From Streblospio benedicti (taxonomy: Eukaryota > Annelida > Polychaeta > Spionida > Spionidae), in NCBI GenBank assembly GCA_019095985.1, contig CM032661.1, positions 26,648,730-26,712,729 of the forward strand: a stretch of DNA of 64,000 bases, given 5' to 3'. Position numbers and translations under genes: made by a program. The first letter of the stretch is position 1. The number at the start of each line of letters is the position of its first letter. The notes beneath the pieces were generated by a model. That model was not told where the DNA came from. It saw only the letters and a list, made by a program, of their open reading frames with translations, and did not search any database. Below, piece after piece: positions 50,790-63,122 of the stretch.

Positions 50790-52960
50790 TGCATTGAAGT
50801 CATCGGCGCGGGTTTTTCGTCCACCAAACAAGAGATTGCGCACGGTGCTATGGGTATTGCCACGATGATGAATGATGTGAAGTTGAGACCAAGGGAAGAA
50901 TGTGTTTGGGCCAATATATACAATAAAATGATTCCACATTATTTTTGTTGGTACTAGCGAAATAAAAGTAAACATAAACAATTTTTCAGCGTATTGCTCA
51001 TCCCCTTGCTTTTCACGTGTAACCCAGTGCTTCCACTGCCAGTCGGTGTTGGAGAAATTTCTTCAACATTGCTGTGGTAAAGCAGTGTTGGGGACTAGTA
51101 GTAACCTGTTTTTGAGCATTTTAGTACAAATAAACGATGACTTTCACTGTTATATACTGAGCAGACCGATACCACGTAAACTGTTAGATAGATTACATCT
51201 ATTGGTGCAGGTAATAAGGTGTATTATTCTGGTCCACCAAATTTTCAAACACAAAATTTTCGCCTGTCAAACAAATATATGTTGCAAGAAGCCATTGCGT
51301 TAGAAAGAATATACTGTCTTCTTTATGCTGCCATATCTATACCATTCTTACATGAATATAAATGTTTCCAAATTGGTTCACAAAATGAACAAATTCCAAC
51401 AAAATATGGTCAAAATTGCCCAACACCGACCGAGAGTTAAGGAAACCGTGGGTAAGTATCAACGTAAACCACATGTTTTACAGTGTCAGACGTCTCAATG
51501 AGCATCAATAGGTTGAATGGGGTATGGTAGTACCTTGAATAATTTACAACAATCATCATCACATATATAAATATACTTAGCCTTTGTGAGTGTCGCCACT
51601 TCACTCAATGTAGTGAGACTGCTTATAGGCATTGTGTAACACACAAGGAAAGAAATGTGTGACGTCAATAGTGCTGTTGTATGTTTTATACAAAATAAGT
51701 AACCGACTTATGTAAGCACCCAGTCGACAGTGTCATTTATTAACAAGAACTAATTTGTGTGACGACCTCCACTTTGGCTGGGTGTATGTAAGGCATAGGA
51801 TGTAGGGCATTCGGAAGGGTAAGTGCGTCATCGGGAGAGATTTCAATGGGGAAAGTGGCAAGGACACAACATTATTCCCACATATATTCGAATGACACAA
51901 ACTGACCATTGTATAAAAACTAGCTGATAAAAACCAATACAGCCCATTAAAAACATACCACGTTACGCTCCACAAAATTCGGTACAATAAGGCTAATTTG
52001 GTATGTTTGCTCATGGTCAAGTGCATAATGTCTTTCAAGGATAATGATGAAGTTCATTTGTTGATTTATAGTACATTTATTTCACACGCGCCCTGCCAAA
52101 AAGTGCGCATGAACTTGAAAATCACGACTCATGCAGTTCCAAAGCAATCGTACTTGTTGACCTGGGCTGGAACTAACCAATCCGTGAGAATATATCATCT
52201 AATTGTGAAAAACACGCTATAGACATGAGTGAAAATCTTTGTTCATTGGTGATATAAAAAGACATTGTATTAGACCTGCAGGTTCCTACAGAAATAACAC
52301 AATGTGGAGCAGCGTGAAAGTGCATAGTGGCTGCTTTAATTGGTTTCGGTAGTCGCGTGTCACCTTCCGTAGCTCCATAAAATGCCAAACAAAAATGTGG
52401 TTAAAGTTATGATTGCAGGTGTCAAAAGCAGTATTTTCACTAAACTGAAGCTTGTAAAACAAGACTTACATGTAGGAGACAGGCTGACAGTCAAGCCATA
52501 CGCGGAGCAGGACTCGTCAACAGTTCTACCGTATAGCCAGTATAGCCAGTATAGGCTAGGGGGGCTTCGATAGCAATCAATAGCGAGGTGCGTTTTTCCA
52601 GAAACAAAATGAGAATTGGTATTTGTTAAAGTATACATTGTGATAAAAACACTCCTTGGGACACAAAGATAGCCAGCGTTAACTACTAATTATTTGGGTC
52701 AAGTCGTACTCTCAGGTGGTATGTGAAGGAATATGACACTCGTACATATAAGATCAGATAAGTTTATGAATGGCCCAGTCTGAGTACATGGTGTAAGTGG
52801 CAATAGATATTGGATCAAGAGTGCTCAGCGAGCACAGCTTATTCGCTGGTAAGAATTTGACTCGTTGGGCGTTGCGGTCACCATCGCGAGACCTTCGAAT
52901 AAACTAACTTTAGAAGTTTATGACGTTACTGCCCCCCCCCCCTGGGCAACAGGTTGCTTT
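50790..52960. other. Intergenic stretch, no gene recognised
   Basis: Several ORFs of 60-100 residues occur (for example 51733-52038 minus and 52382-52573 plus). None matches a family I know, and none has convincing splice partners. I would not call genes here without transcript data. Confidence 0.3.
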
Positions 52961-52974
52961 CTTGTTGGACAGAA

Positions 52975-53006
52975 GGTGGAGGAGGTGGAGGAGGTGGAGG
53001 AGAGTC
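52975..53006. repeat. Short GGAGGTGGA tandem repeat
   Basis: About three copies of GGTGGAGGA. It accounts for the repetitive peptides predicted here on both strands (52865-53260). Confidence 0.75.
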
Positions 53007-53310
53007 AGGGGGATGCTTCTACCTTGGTTGAGCGTATGGTTGAAGAAAAAAATATGGCTGAATTGGTACTGTGTGGTTCGCGGTGTTCCTTTAGCTTGCT
53101 TTGCAAGTTCCTGTTCTCCAAGATCATAATCTTTACAGTTGGGTCTGCGGTGATGTTGTACATTATATATACCATAAAGCTTCTTCAGATCATTCACAGG
53201 AACGCCACCTGTCGGACAGGGGGCCATTGACACCAACAATTTCAAAGTCACTTCGGACAAAGTTCCCGCAATGGTGACAACAAATAATTCATTAATCAGT
53301 AAGAAGTGTA

Positions 53311-53486
53311 CAGTAGAATCTCTCTATAAGGACCACCTTCGAGAGCAGTATTAGGTGGTCTCAATAGAGGTGGTCTCTGTACAGCGGTTCATTTTGGTAG
53401 CTTTATGATGGCATGGGACGGTGAAAAGTGGTCTTATTATAGAGGTGGTCTTAATAAAGAGGTGGTCTTGATTGGAGATTCTACTG
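53311..53486. mobile_element. pogo/Tigger-like MITE
   Basis: Terminal inverted repeat CAGTAGAATCTC at the left and GAGATTCTACTG at the right, 176 bp, with TA directly before the left end. The interior repeats GGTGGTCTTA/AGACCACCT, a text typical of pogo-type elements. A related diverged scrap with 'gaccacct'-type text and 'tggtcttatagaggtataactgtac' lies at 54893-54975. Confidence 0.65.
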
Positions 53487-53732
53487 TGCATGATAAAGAA
53501 AACACTGAATCTACAATGTACTTGTATTTAGGTGACTTCAGTGAGATTCACAGCCCCAATATTGCCCACGCTTGCGATGGCAATATTCAACAAATGAGGG
53601 CCATGGATGTCACCATAGTGCCCGAAAAAGACTTGATGTATTAGTTATGTCACAAATCACATGTAAATCTACTGTTCATCATTTTTTAAGTAGAAGAACA
53701 AAAGAAAAAAAACGATGTAAGATAAGGGAGCC

Positions 53733-54175
53733 TAGTACCTAGTGGGTTCAGTGTCCTCCCGCACTTTGCATGTCATGGTCTGCCACTTCTTTCTGCATTG
53801 AGCTGCCTTCACACCTTCTCCATACCTGATCAGCTCACACCTAGCCACTCTAAAATGTCAGTGGTCCATTGTCTCCTCGGTCTTCCCTTCCACATTTCCC
53901 TCCAGTAGATGTCGTTGTACACCATCATTCCTAATCACATGGCCAAAGAAGGTACATTTACGCTTCTTGATGGTTTCCAGAAGGGTTCTCTTTTCTTGTA
54001 CTCTTCTCAGCACCTCTTCATTTGTGATGTGATCTTGATACGAAATGTGGAGCATTTTCCAAAATAGCCACAATTCAAAGGCATTGATTTGATTTTCTAC
54101 TTCGTTAGTTATGATCCAGGTCTCTGCTGCATATAGTAATGTGGAGAGCATTATGGAGTTATTCATGACCTCTGA
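53733..54175 (-). mobile_element. LINE remnant, reverse transcriptase C-terminus
   Basis: The minus strand reads LLYAAETWIITNEVENQINA, then ELWLFWKMLHISYQDHITN, RRVQEKRTLLETIKKRK, FFGHVIRND and, close to the end, KKWQTMTCKV. This is the usual LINE order of ETW, RM-helix, linker and GHV..R motifs. The copy is 5' truncated, but the remaining frame is open for about 100 codons, so it may be younger than the other LINE scraps here. Confidence 0.75.
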
Positions 54176-54199
54176 TTTTGGCTCTACACCAATCAGAAT

Positions 54200-57131
54200 G
54201 CATGATTTAGGTGAGTGTCGCTGATAGTGATATAATGCTTAATAGTAACCACGATTATGGCCATATTGCAGTCATTATCTACATGTACTATGACAATTTG
54301 GTCAATATTTGTGATTTTCTGGGGGAATTGGCCAGATGTGTTGGGAATTTTTTGCAGTTTTGGTGTAGATGAAGTATTCCATACAAGCTGACTGTGCGGA
54401 TCGCTTGTGTACTAGCACCTGGTATTTCCAGAAATGGCTTATCACAGATGTTCATTGAAGTCAACATTTAAGATGCACTTTAGAAAATTATCAATGAAAG
54501 TTTAGCTAACTTGTTTTGATATTTACTACAGCTGGTCAGACGATTTATAATCATCATACATGCATGATTTCAAATAACAGACTGTGAAAAAGTGTATTCA
54601 TTGGTATAGAAAATATGGAAGGTGTTCATACAAACGCCAAGAAAATGGGAATCAGGATTACTTAAAAAATGATCTGAAAGCAGGTTTCATGTGGCACTGA
54701 AGTCAGAATCTAACAGAAAACATTATCATTAGGCCTTTGATGACAATGTCTGTCATTGTCTCAGCTGTCAATAATATCCTGTGATGTACGCTTTTAAAAA
54801 AATATGAAAATATATCATGTATATAAATGTATATTGCAATCATATACACACAAAACATGTATTATATGGAGACAATTGAAAGTCAAATGTGGTAAACCTC
54901 TATATTGAGATCACCTCCCTATTGAAACCACTCCAGGCTGGTTCCCTGGATGGTCTTATAGAGGTATAACTGTACCCCGGAACTGTTCACTGCTGCTGGT
55001 GCCTTTGATAAATTGTTATGTTACCTTGAAAATTAATATAAGTATTTACATACTATGATAGCATAATGAGAAGACAAACATTTGAACAAAAATGCGAACA
55101 GTAGACTTATTCATATATATATTAATAATTGATAACATACATGTATACAGAAAGCATGTTTGTTAACTGTTAACAAAAACATATGAATGGTTCTTTCAAA
55201 CATTTGCACACTCAACATCATCAATATCACAAACAACAAATACGACAGAGTTTAAATCCCGTTAATTTGTGGTCATAATAGGCAAAGGAAACATCACTTC
55301 TATTTATCTTGGAGCAAATAAGTCAAATCTCACCTACTAATAAAAGCCATTTTGTCCCTTGATCATGGCACGTCAAAGTCAGTGCTCCAACTAATCCCCA
55401 GATAAAGTACTTTCCACTGATTGATATTGGATATTCAATGCATTATAGAAATGTAAAGTTAAAAGCATTAGAAAAAAATATTTTAAAACAATTAAAATCA
55501 TACTATTTGCTATGTATATAAGTTCTTATAAAATGCTAATAATTAGAGCCATGGAAGTAAATAATACACTTGCCTCATTTACTGGGCATGTTAAGAAGGG
55601 ATTGCAAATCGTATCAAAAAGTTAACCTTTTAAGTAAAACAGCAGGATTACGTATATACCAATATTTACACTAATGATGTTAAAGTTTCTTAATAGTCCA
55701 TGTGACTGCTTGAAAACAGTGGAGGCAAAATTTGTGAAGATTTCTCTAACATAATGTACACTTATTTCATTGAATAAAATAATTCCCAAAACAAATTATC
55801 ATTAGGAAAATGTTTCTTAAAAATATCTTGCCATAAGAAAACACTTATGTGGATGAGAAAAGCACTAACACATTAATTCTAGATATTTAAAACCAAAAGT
55901 AAAAGATTTATGATTGACATGTTTGTTCATAAACACTACAACAAATTAGTTAGTATATGCAGTTTTGAACATTTTCTATGGTCATTCTCAGAATCCTCGA
56001 CATGTCAGTGTGAGCCTCTTCCTATTGTCATAATGCGCAGTGCAATATTCTGTAGATAACAGTATTAGAAAATGGTCAAAACTTTAAATACATGTTATTT
56101 CTTGTATCGTGTCTGAAGAATCATGTCAATATTATGTAACCAGCATGATGAGCTCATTCAAAGATAAAAGTAACAGGCAAAAAATAAATAAAAAATATTG
56201 TTTTTGCACTGAAATATAGATAATAGAATAACAATAACATCAACTTAATTCAATTTGACTTAAAAATAATGTGTGATATGTTTTAGATTTGATACAATGT
56301 ATATATGTGCCATACACTTAAAAATATATAATATAATGGTAGCTTCAGAATACTCAACAATTTACAGGGGAAATTAATAACAATATTTACATAACAATAC
56401 AATTATTACATAATAACAATACCATACAACAAACATAAAATTAGAAATAATCAAAATGCACAAGTACATGTACATCTTATCACAAGTTTTATATACTCCT
56501 TCTATATATGTAGGAAAAAGAATGGTACACATGCATGTGCTCTTTGCAAGTGACATTCTCCTGAAACTGAGACTAGTTAGGGCTACCATACAATGGGTTG
56601 TATGTGAAGTGCATTCTTCACAACAATGAAAAAGTGGAAAAAGTGACTTATAAAAATGCATATAAAACATTAGAATCTGGGTTGTACATTTTAGACGTCT
56701 TATAAAAATACTTGGTTTCCATATCACCATGGCAGTCACATGAAAAAGGCACATGCATGTAGGTAGTAACATTGCAGGTAAAAACAAGCCTTTAATATAA
56801 ATATTTTAAAATCTAAAGTTATACTATCATTCTTCCCCAACATCATAACCCATCTAACCACTACTTCAAGAACAATGCTAGAAAATATCTACATTAAGTT
56901 TATCAAATAAATAGCTACATGTACTTTGATATGTTGTTAGTGTTGGATCTCTTTACCTTGAACTTGTAAAGAGGAACCACAAATTCAAATTATCCGAAAA
57001 TTTGAGTTATCAGAGTGAATAATAATGTAAGGAAACATGAACTGGAAATAGTTATTTCCTCGAACTATCGATGATTTTGAATTATCAAAGTTTGACATAT
57101 TTGAATCACAAGCATCTTATTCGTTTCACAT
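54200..57131. other. IST1 3' flank, very AT-rich, no further gene seen
   Basis: The part next to 57131 should be the IST1 3' UTR. I cannot place a polyadenylation site with confidence. ORFs such as 56374-56787 (minus) are rich in I, Y, F and C and match nothing. Confidence 0.35.
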
Positions 57132-60100
57132 CTACTTTCGTTTCTTGAGCTCCTCAAAACGTCTTGTCAAATCATCAAAATCAATATCGTCTTTGCCTTC
57201 TGACCGTATACTGTCATCTGGAACCGATGGTAAATTGGGAACAGTAGGCAATTTCAAGTCATCAGCATCATCCTGAAAAAATAATAATCAATATATCACA
57301 ACAAAAAATATCATCATAGAATCAGTTGAAATGAAAAGGTGCAAACGTCTGACTTAAGAATTAACATTTTTAACATAACATTTACATTGAGTATAAGAAA
57401 CAATAAATCAATCATGAATGTGATCAATTTACTATAATCAAATGCAATATTAGAAGTTTAAAAAAAGTATCTTGATAACCATCAATTTTATTGATAAGAA
57501 TGAATGTAGATACTAAATCGAGAATCAGAGTATATGTACAAATCTTCACACAAAAATAATTTCAGAAAATAATATTTCAATGTATGTTTGAAATGATAAA
57601 ATTATCATAATTTTGCACAAATCGACAAAAGTTTTACCAAATCACGGAACCACCAATCAAATTTAGTTTGGAAGAAAGAATACCATAAAATAAAAAATAG
57701 TGAAAGAACTACTGTAAAAACAAATGACAGTAAAAACGTTTACAAAAGCCCTACAGTAAAAGTGCATTTCTGTTCAATACCCATAGTATATTGTACATGT
57801 GCTACAGTACTGATCTCGTCAGAAGGATACAGAAGAAAAATCTTAAGAATTACACTACGATTCCTTACATTTTTCTCCTATTTCTTCTCATTGTTGCGAC
57901 TGTTACGAATGTAAATACGTTTTATAGCTTCCGCAAATTACGGCTTTCTTCATAACTCACTGGAGTTACGTTTATTCTATTTTTTCCATTGTATTACACA
58001 TTTTATGGAAGTTCCAGTAGTAAAAAGAATATTTCTAAAAGTTCATAACCACGCTGGATATTTTGACAGATTTTGTTTCATTGGGTGTCTGTCCGGCGCC
58101 CATACCTTTTACCTAATCAGCGTTGTGGCGGAATTAAATGAGGACGCCCAAATAAATCTGAATATTTATGAGTAATAAAAGCATCAAAGATGGACGCCTC
58201 TGTGTCATCCATAAGCATTAGGCAGTGAAGCTTTTGCAAAAACCCATCTTAGGGGCAAACATTCTGGAGGTCACGAATCAACTGGTTAACGAGAAGAGTG
58301 AAGAGCAGACAAGATGTGCGGAAGTGTAGGAAATTATTCTGATTATTACGTATTTTTGATAATCGTAACTATCCTAGTTTCAGTGATTGAGCAGCTCCAA
58401 GAAAATCGTGATAGCGGTAAATTTGGTTCGAATTGTTCCGAAATGTTACGTTTTCTTACGCTGATTTCTTTAATTTTGTTAGGGTTCTGAATCCTTTTGC
58501 TCTAGTCAGTACTGTACTGCCATAAGGTGTTGAGACCTACCTGTGCCCTGGGTAGGCTGTGTGGAGGAGGTACAGGATTGGGAAGTCCCCTCTGAGAGCC
58601 CGCATTGGGTGAGTGACTAGGCAATGGAGGTGGGGCACCTCCACGAGGAGATGGCGAGCGGCCAACACCAGGTACGTCAGGTAACCCCAGCTCTGTAAAA
58701 CACAGTAACATGTCATGGGCTGTGAGTACATTGGGAGACACTTTTCCTATAGTGGAAGATATACAGAAAAAAAATAGGAGAAATATTAGCAAAAAATAAA
58801 TATTTTCAATTTTTTAGATAAAAAATAACATATTTTATATAGATGTTCCAACAGTACTACTAGTGTAATGAAATTAATCTTATTATATTTAGGGAATTCT
58901 AAAAATGAGATTTTAGAGAAAGCAGATTTTGTTGTAGCTATATCAGCTCCGTATTAAACTTTGGCATGTCCGTGTAGTTTGTTTCTGAAGAAACCCATTA
59001 AAATATCCGGTTTGCAGATCAAAGTTACGAGTTAAATGTTTCATGGTGAGTTAAAATAGTACCATTTGCTGAAGAGCTGTAATTGGGTGAGTTGTGGCCA
59101 GATGAGAGGTGACTGTGTGCTGTCTGCGAGCCAGCACCATGGGGAGAGAGGCTCTGGGGAGTTTGATGCCCTGATGGTACATCTGGTAAACCCAACTCTT
59201 CAAATAAAAGCTAAAAGAATTACTGGTAGTGTTCTGAAAAAGCTATAACCTATAAGGTTACTAATAAATGATCCCACTTTGGCTCATACATGCATTTCTA
59301 ACATATTGATTTTATTATATTAAACATTTCTTCAGTATAAATTTAAAACAAGTTAGTGCAAAGAACTGTGATATTTATGGGCAAAGCTATCACTCATTAA
59401 TTAGACTATGGTTTCAATGTTGGATTTAACGTTGAAACAACGTTGATGATGTGCCTGCTGGGAAACAACAGGGTTTTTCCCCAAATTTTGTTTCATTCAT
59501 ATCTTGAAAAGTACTGGCTCAATATTCTATTCTAAAAACAGTTTTGGAAAGTGCTATTTAAAGGCTTTCAAATTATGCGTCACACGATCTGAAACTCGAA
59601 AATGGTTCGGGTCCGACATTGTTTTTAGTTTGCAAATATTGTTTTTGTGTGTACTTGCTAAAAAACTTTTTTTTTTTAAAAGATATCCAGAAACATATTG
59701 GAAAAGGGCTCATTGATAGCTTTCAAATGAGCTATCATTTGTCAAGCAACTCCTAGATATAAAAAACTAATGGCACGGGTGACACCCAAGCTAGTTTTTT
59801 TTCTCCAAATTTTGTTTCATTCATATTTTGAAAAGTAATGGCTCAATATGTTTTTCTAAAAACAGTTTTGGAAAGTGCGATTTAAGGGCTTTCCAATGAT
59901 GTATCACTGTATCACTGGAAATTCGGAAAAATGATTCGAGTCCGACATTGTCAGCTGTTTATAGTTTGCGAATATCATTTTCGCACGTAGCTCAAACACT
60001 ATTTGCTCCAAAAAATATCCTAAACCATATTTGAAGCATGACCAGAAACTAAGGAATAAAAAGGTTATAGGAGACTGCATATATTTTCAAACTCCATGTA

Positions 60101-62368
60101 CATGTAGGTCCATTGATGTCAATATCATTTTATGTATAATTGTCTTTCACTACCACGTTTGATTTCCTATATATAATATGTAAAATGTATTTTATTGTAC
60201 AAAAAAGCTTTTCGTCTCCTTACAGACCTTTTCAATTTCTACAAATTTACTATATTCCTTCAAAAATTAAAATCCAAATGATATTGATTCATAATATAAA
60301 CAAAACAATACTTCTTAGGCTGTCAATATTGTACATCTGCCTGGATTAGCGTTTTTATGCACGTTACGCTTCAGTAAATCTGAGGTGCTTCTAAAATTTC
60401 AGCCGGTAATACCGTAGTATCATATGGTGGTGGTTATGAATTTGAATATAGTGTGTTTGTAAAGTATCTTTATTAAAGCCGAGCTTCGCAGAAGACTCGA
60501 GCTTTATAGCCGTCGTAGGCGTTTCATTGTGTTCCCTCTTCACCGCCTACTACGTTTACTATAAGCCCATCCATACGCGCTGAAATTAGTGCCCAATTTG
60601 AATTCATCAATGGAACGACAATTGCCGATGTTAATGAGCTTGGCAAACACCGCAGCCGATCAAAATCAATACGCCAGTACATATGCACGCATGTGGCTCG
60701 TGTGTTTGTTCTTTTCTGTCTATCCGGCATGCATGCAACAACTCCGAGTTATATCGCATGTTGTAGTAATTTCACGCACATTTCATTCAAGAGAGACTTA
60801 TAACAGCAAGCTCGGCTTTTCAGGGGTCTGACTCCTTTGATTTGGGATTACATCGGGATATTATTATTCACACTAGATACATGGAATATATACTGAATTG
60901 TATTAGTGACAGTGAAAGTGATAATTTCTGGACAACCTGTAGATTAGCCATTATTAGTGATTACTCAAAACTTTGTAAATTTCCGATATTGTGGTTGCTT
61001 ACAAAATTTTGGAGAAAAGGCAATTACATAGGACTAATTTGACAGATTTTATGTTGTGCCTATGTATTTTTAAGTGACAATTAAAGAAAACCTTTTTTAA
61101 AGAATCTTAAAATGCTTTATTATAGCTATGCAACCAAATATTGACTATAGAATCAAAATGGAGAAAACAGCAGTCACATAAACAAATTAATTCACATTTT
61201 AATTTTTCAATATTACTACTTCACCAAGTTTATTTGAGTGAAAGTGTTGATGGATTATGGTTTTAAAATTCTATTTTACATAATGACATTGTCAAACCAA
61301 ATAATATGTCAAAAAAGTGGTAAGTATTATAAATATCATAGTTTAATCATAGTCTAATCATAGTTTAATTGATCATAGTTTAACAAATGTGAAAAGTATT
61401 TAGAATTTATTTACACATAGTTTTGTTTCCTTCTAGCCATGAATATCTTGTCCTCATTAATTATTATCAGCATTTGAAATTAAAACTGGCAAGGTTGGAA
61501 TTGGCTAGTTCATTACACTTCTACTGGAAAATCATGGTACGTACAGTCAATGTTTTGCCTGCCAGTACATGTATTGCCCTGAGTTGTAATACATGTGTAT
61601 ATTTTAAACAAGATTTTTGAGTCTGTAGACATCAACAAAAAGTACTCAGGTGATTAGCAAGAATGCTTCTTTCCCATTGTACTATTTGGCCAATATGAGG
61701 AAGTGTTTCTCATCTATATCATGTTTTTGTTCTCACCATTATCAGTTGATTATTGCCATCAATATCAGATTTCTTGCCATCAAATTTTTTAAGCACCATT
61801 AAAAAATTACCAGTACAGTACATGAAAATGTAAATTTTAAACCCTTACCATTTTACATGGCAAATACATGTAGTACAAGCAGCATAAATTTTACTATGTC
61901 TTAAGAAATATTATTCATATTAACGAAAATATCAGTTGTTTGCCAAAGGATTTGAAGCGGAAAAGTATTCGCATATTATTATCCATTTACATCTTTAGAA
62001 ATAATTACCTGAGTTAGATTATTATAGAGTAATGTGACACCAGTACTTTTTCTCAGACATTATTCACAACTTCCCATGATCGAAACATTTTTTATTTCTT
62101 TATGTACATTGTAGTTACAGAATGCATGCAGTATTATCTACTTTTCAGAAATGAGATATAAAAAATATAAACGTGAAGTCAGTAACAACTCATTTTAATA
62201 CATGTATACACATATAATGTATATCATTTCCAAAGATTTTAGACAAAAAATATGCAAACAATTGTAATAATATAGACTAATGTCATACCATTTGCTGAAG
62301 AAGTGTGACCAGGAAGGTGCTGATCTTGACCAGAATAGAGGGGATCAAATCCAACAGGGGGAGGGGCG
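57132..62368 (-). CDS. IST1: IST1-like ESCRT-III regulator, last four coding exons (5' part outside window)
   Basis: Exons in order: 62289-62368, 59063-59197, 58541-58692, 57132-57272; all GT-AG, phases fit, stop TAG. The last exon ends DIDFDDLTRRFEELKKRK, almost the human IST1 end, which is a type 1 MIT-interacting motif (MIM1). It is preceded by LKLPTVPNLPSVPDD, which matches the IST1 type 2 motif (MIM2, LPxVP-like). IST1 is a cytosolic ESCRT-III-like protein that recruits VPS4, spastin and other MIT proteins in abscission and endosomal tubule fission. The visible exons are the Pro/Ser-rich linker and tail; the N-terminal helical core must lie beyond 64000. Two neighbouring linker exons begin with the same motif, ELGLPDVP, and look like an exon duplication. 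The 135-bp exon 59063-59197 is phase-symmetric and could be skipped. Confidence 0.88.
59465..60070. repeat. Two-copy tandem repeat in IST1 intron, period about 320 bp
   Basis: Units at about 59470-59740 and 59790-60060 share AAATTTTGTTTCATTCATAT, AAAAACAGTTTTGGAAAGTG and GTCCGACATTGT in the same order and spacing. Confidence 0.75.
60475..60819. mobile_element. MITE with 12-bp TIR AAAGCCGAGCTT, in IST1 intron
   Basis: It starts AAAGCCGAGCTT and ends AAGCTCGGCTTT, a perfect 12-bp inverted repeat, 345 bp in all. The interior is GC-richer than the intron. I see no clear target duplication, so the superfamily is open. The ORFs of 60-80 residues inside match nothing known to me. Confidence 0.55.
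60830..62280. other. IST1 intron, no feature seen
   Basis: AT-rich intron. I see no further exon; phases of the exons at 62289 and 59063 fit without one. Confidence 0.45.
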
Positions 62369-62980
62369 CTGCAATACAAGCATGATGATATATAATTTAA
62401 CAATTAATTAGTAACATAATGATTTAACTCTTGAATATATCAGTACATGTTCTACAGAGTTGGTTTATTGTTTTATAGGTACAATAATAACAAGAAGCCT
62501 ACTAATGTAATGTATGTCAGTTTATTAATATGCAATTAAGGATAATCATACATTATCATGAAATAAAAATAAAATAGATATAAAATATGGTTATATGACA
62601 CAATAAATCACATGCAACGCAAAACTAAATACACATAATATTAGGCACATAATATTCAACTTCTCTTATTTTTTCTTCGACATTATTCACATCTTTAAAT
62701 GGTCAAAAACACGTAATATTAGGCACATAATATTAGACTTCTAAAATCTCTTTATTCCTTCTCACTTCGTTCCAATCTCAAAGTCCTAAACAATTAACTC
62801 TTTATTGATACCAAGTAAAAAGGATCAACAGGACATACTAGAGCATTTATATATTGATATTGATTGAAACGCTTTCATCTCATCACAAAATGGAATAATA
62901 TATATAGGCCCTCTACTCATATTATCACCACACATTCTACACAAATGTTCTTTCTTGCCATCACTAAAACATTAATTAAT

Positions 62981-63117
62981 CATAGGCAGATCCAGGGGGG
63001 GGGGGGGCAGGGGCCGCGCGCCCCCCCTTTCCCCACCAAAATACTTCATTTTCATAGGGTTTTTCATGAAATCCCGTAAGTGCGCCCCCCTTTTCCGAAA
63101 ACCTGGATCTGCCTATG
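62981..63117. mobile_element. Short MITE, TIR CATAGGCAGATCCAGG (copy 2)
   Basis: A 137-bp element with a 16-bp inverted repeat, CATAGGCAGATCCAGG at the left and CCTGGATCTGCCTATG at the right. It is flanked by TTAAT at 62976-62980 and TTAAT at 63118-63122, a perfect 5-bp target duplication. The interior matches 6023-6175 and contains a long G run next to the left end. It lies upstream of the visible IST1 exons, presumably in an intron. Confidence 0.85.
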
Positions 63118-63122
63118 TTAAT

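Noticed and set aside
52865-53260. Overlapping ORFs of over 110 residues on both strands
   Set aside because: Both run through the GGAGGTGGA repeat and C/G runs. Neither matches a family I know, and a third reading ends early.
56374-56787. 137-residue minus-strand ORF downstream of IST1
   Set aside because: Composition (I, Y, F and C) is that of AT-rich non-coding DNA, with no motif or homologue recognised.
60842-61042. Plus-strand ORF in an IST1 intron, considered as a LINE piece
   Set aside because: No diagnostic reverse transcriptase or finger motif could be found.
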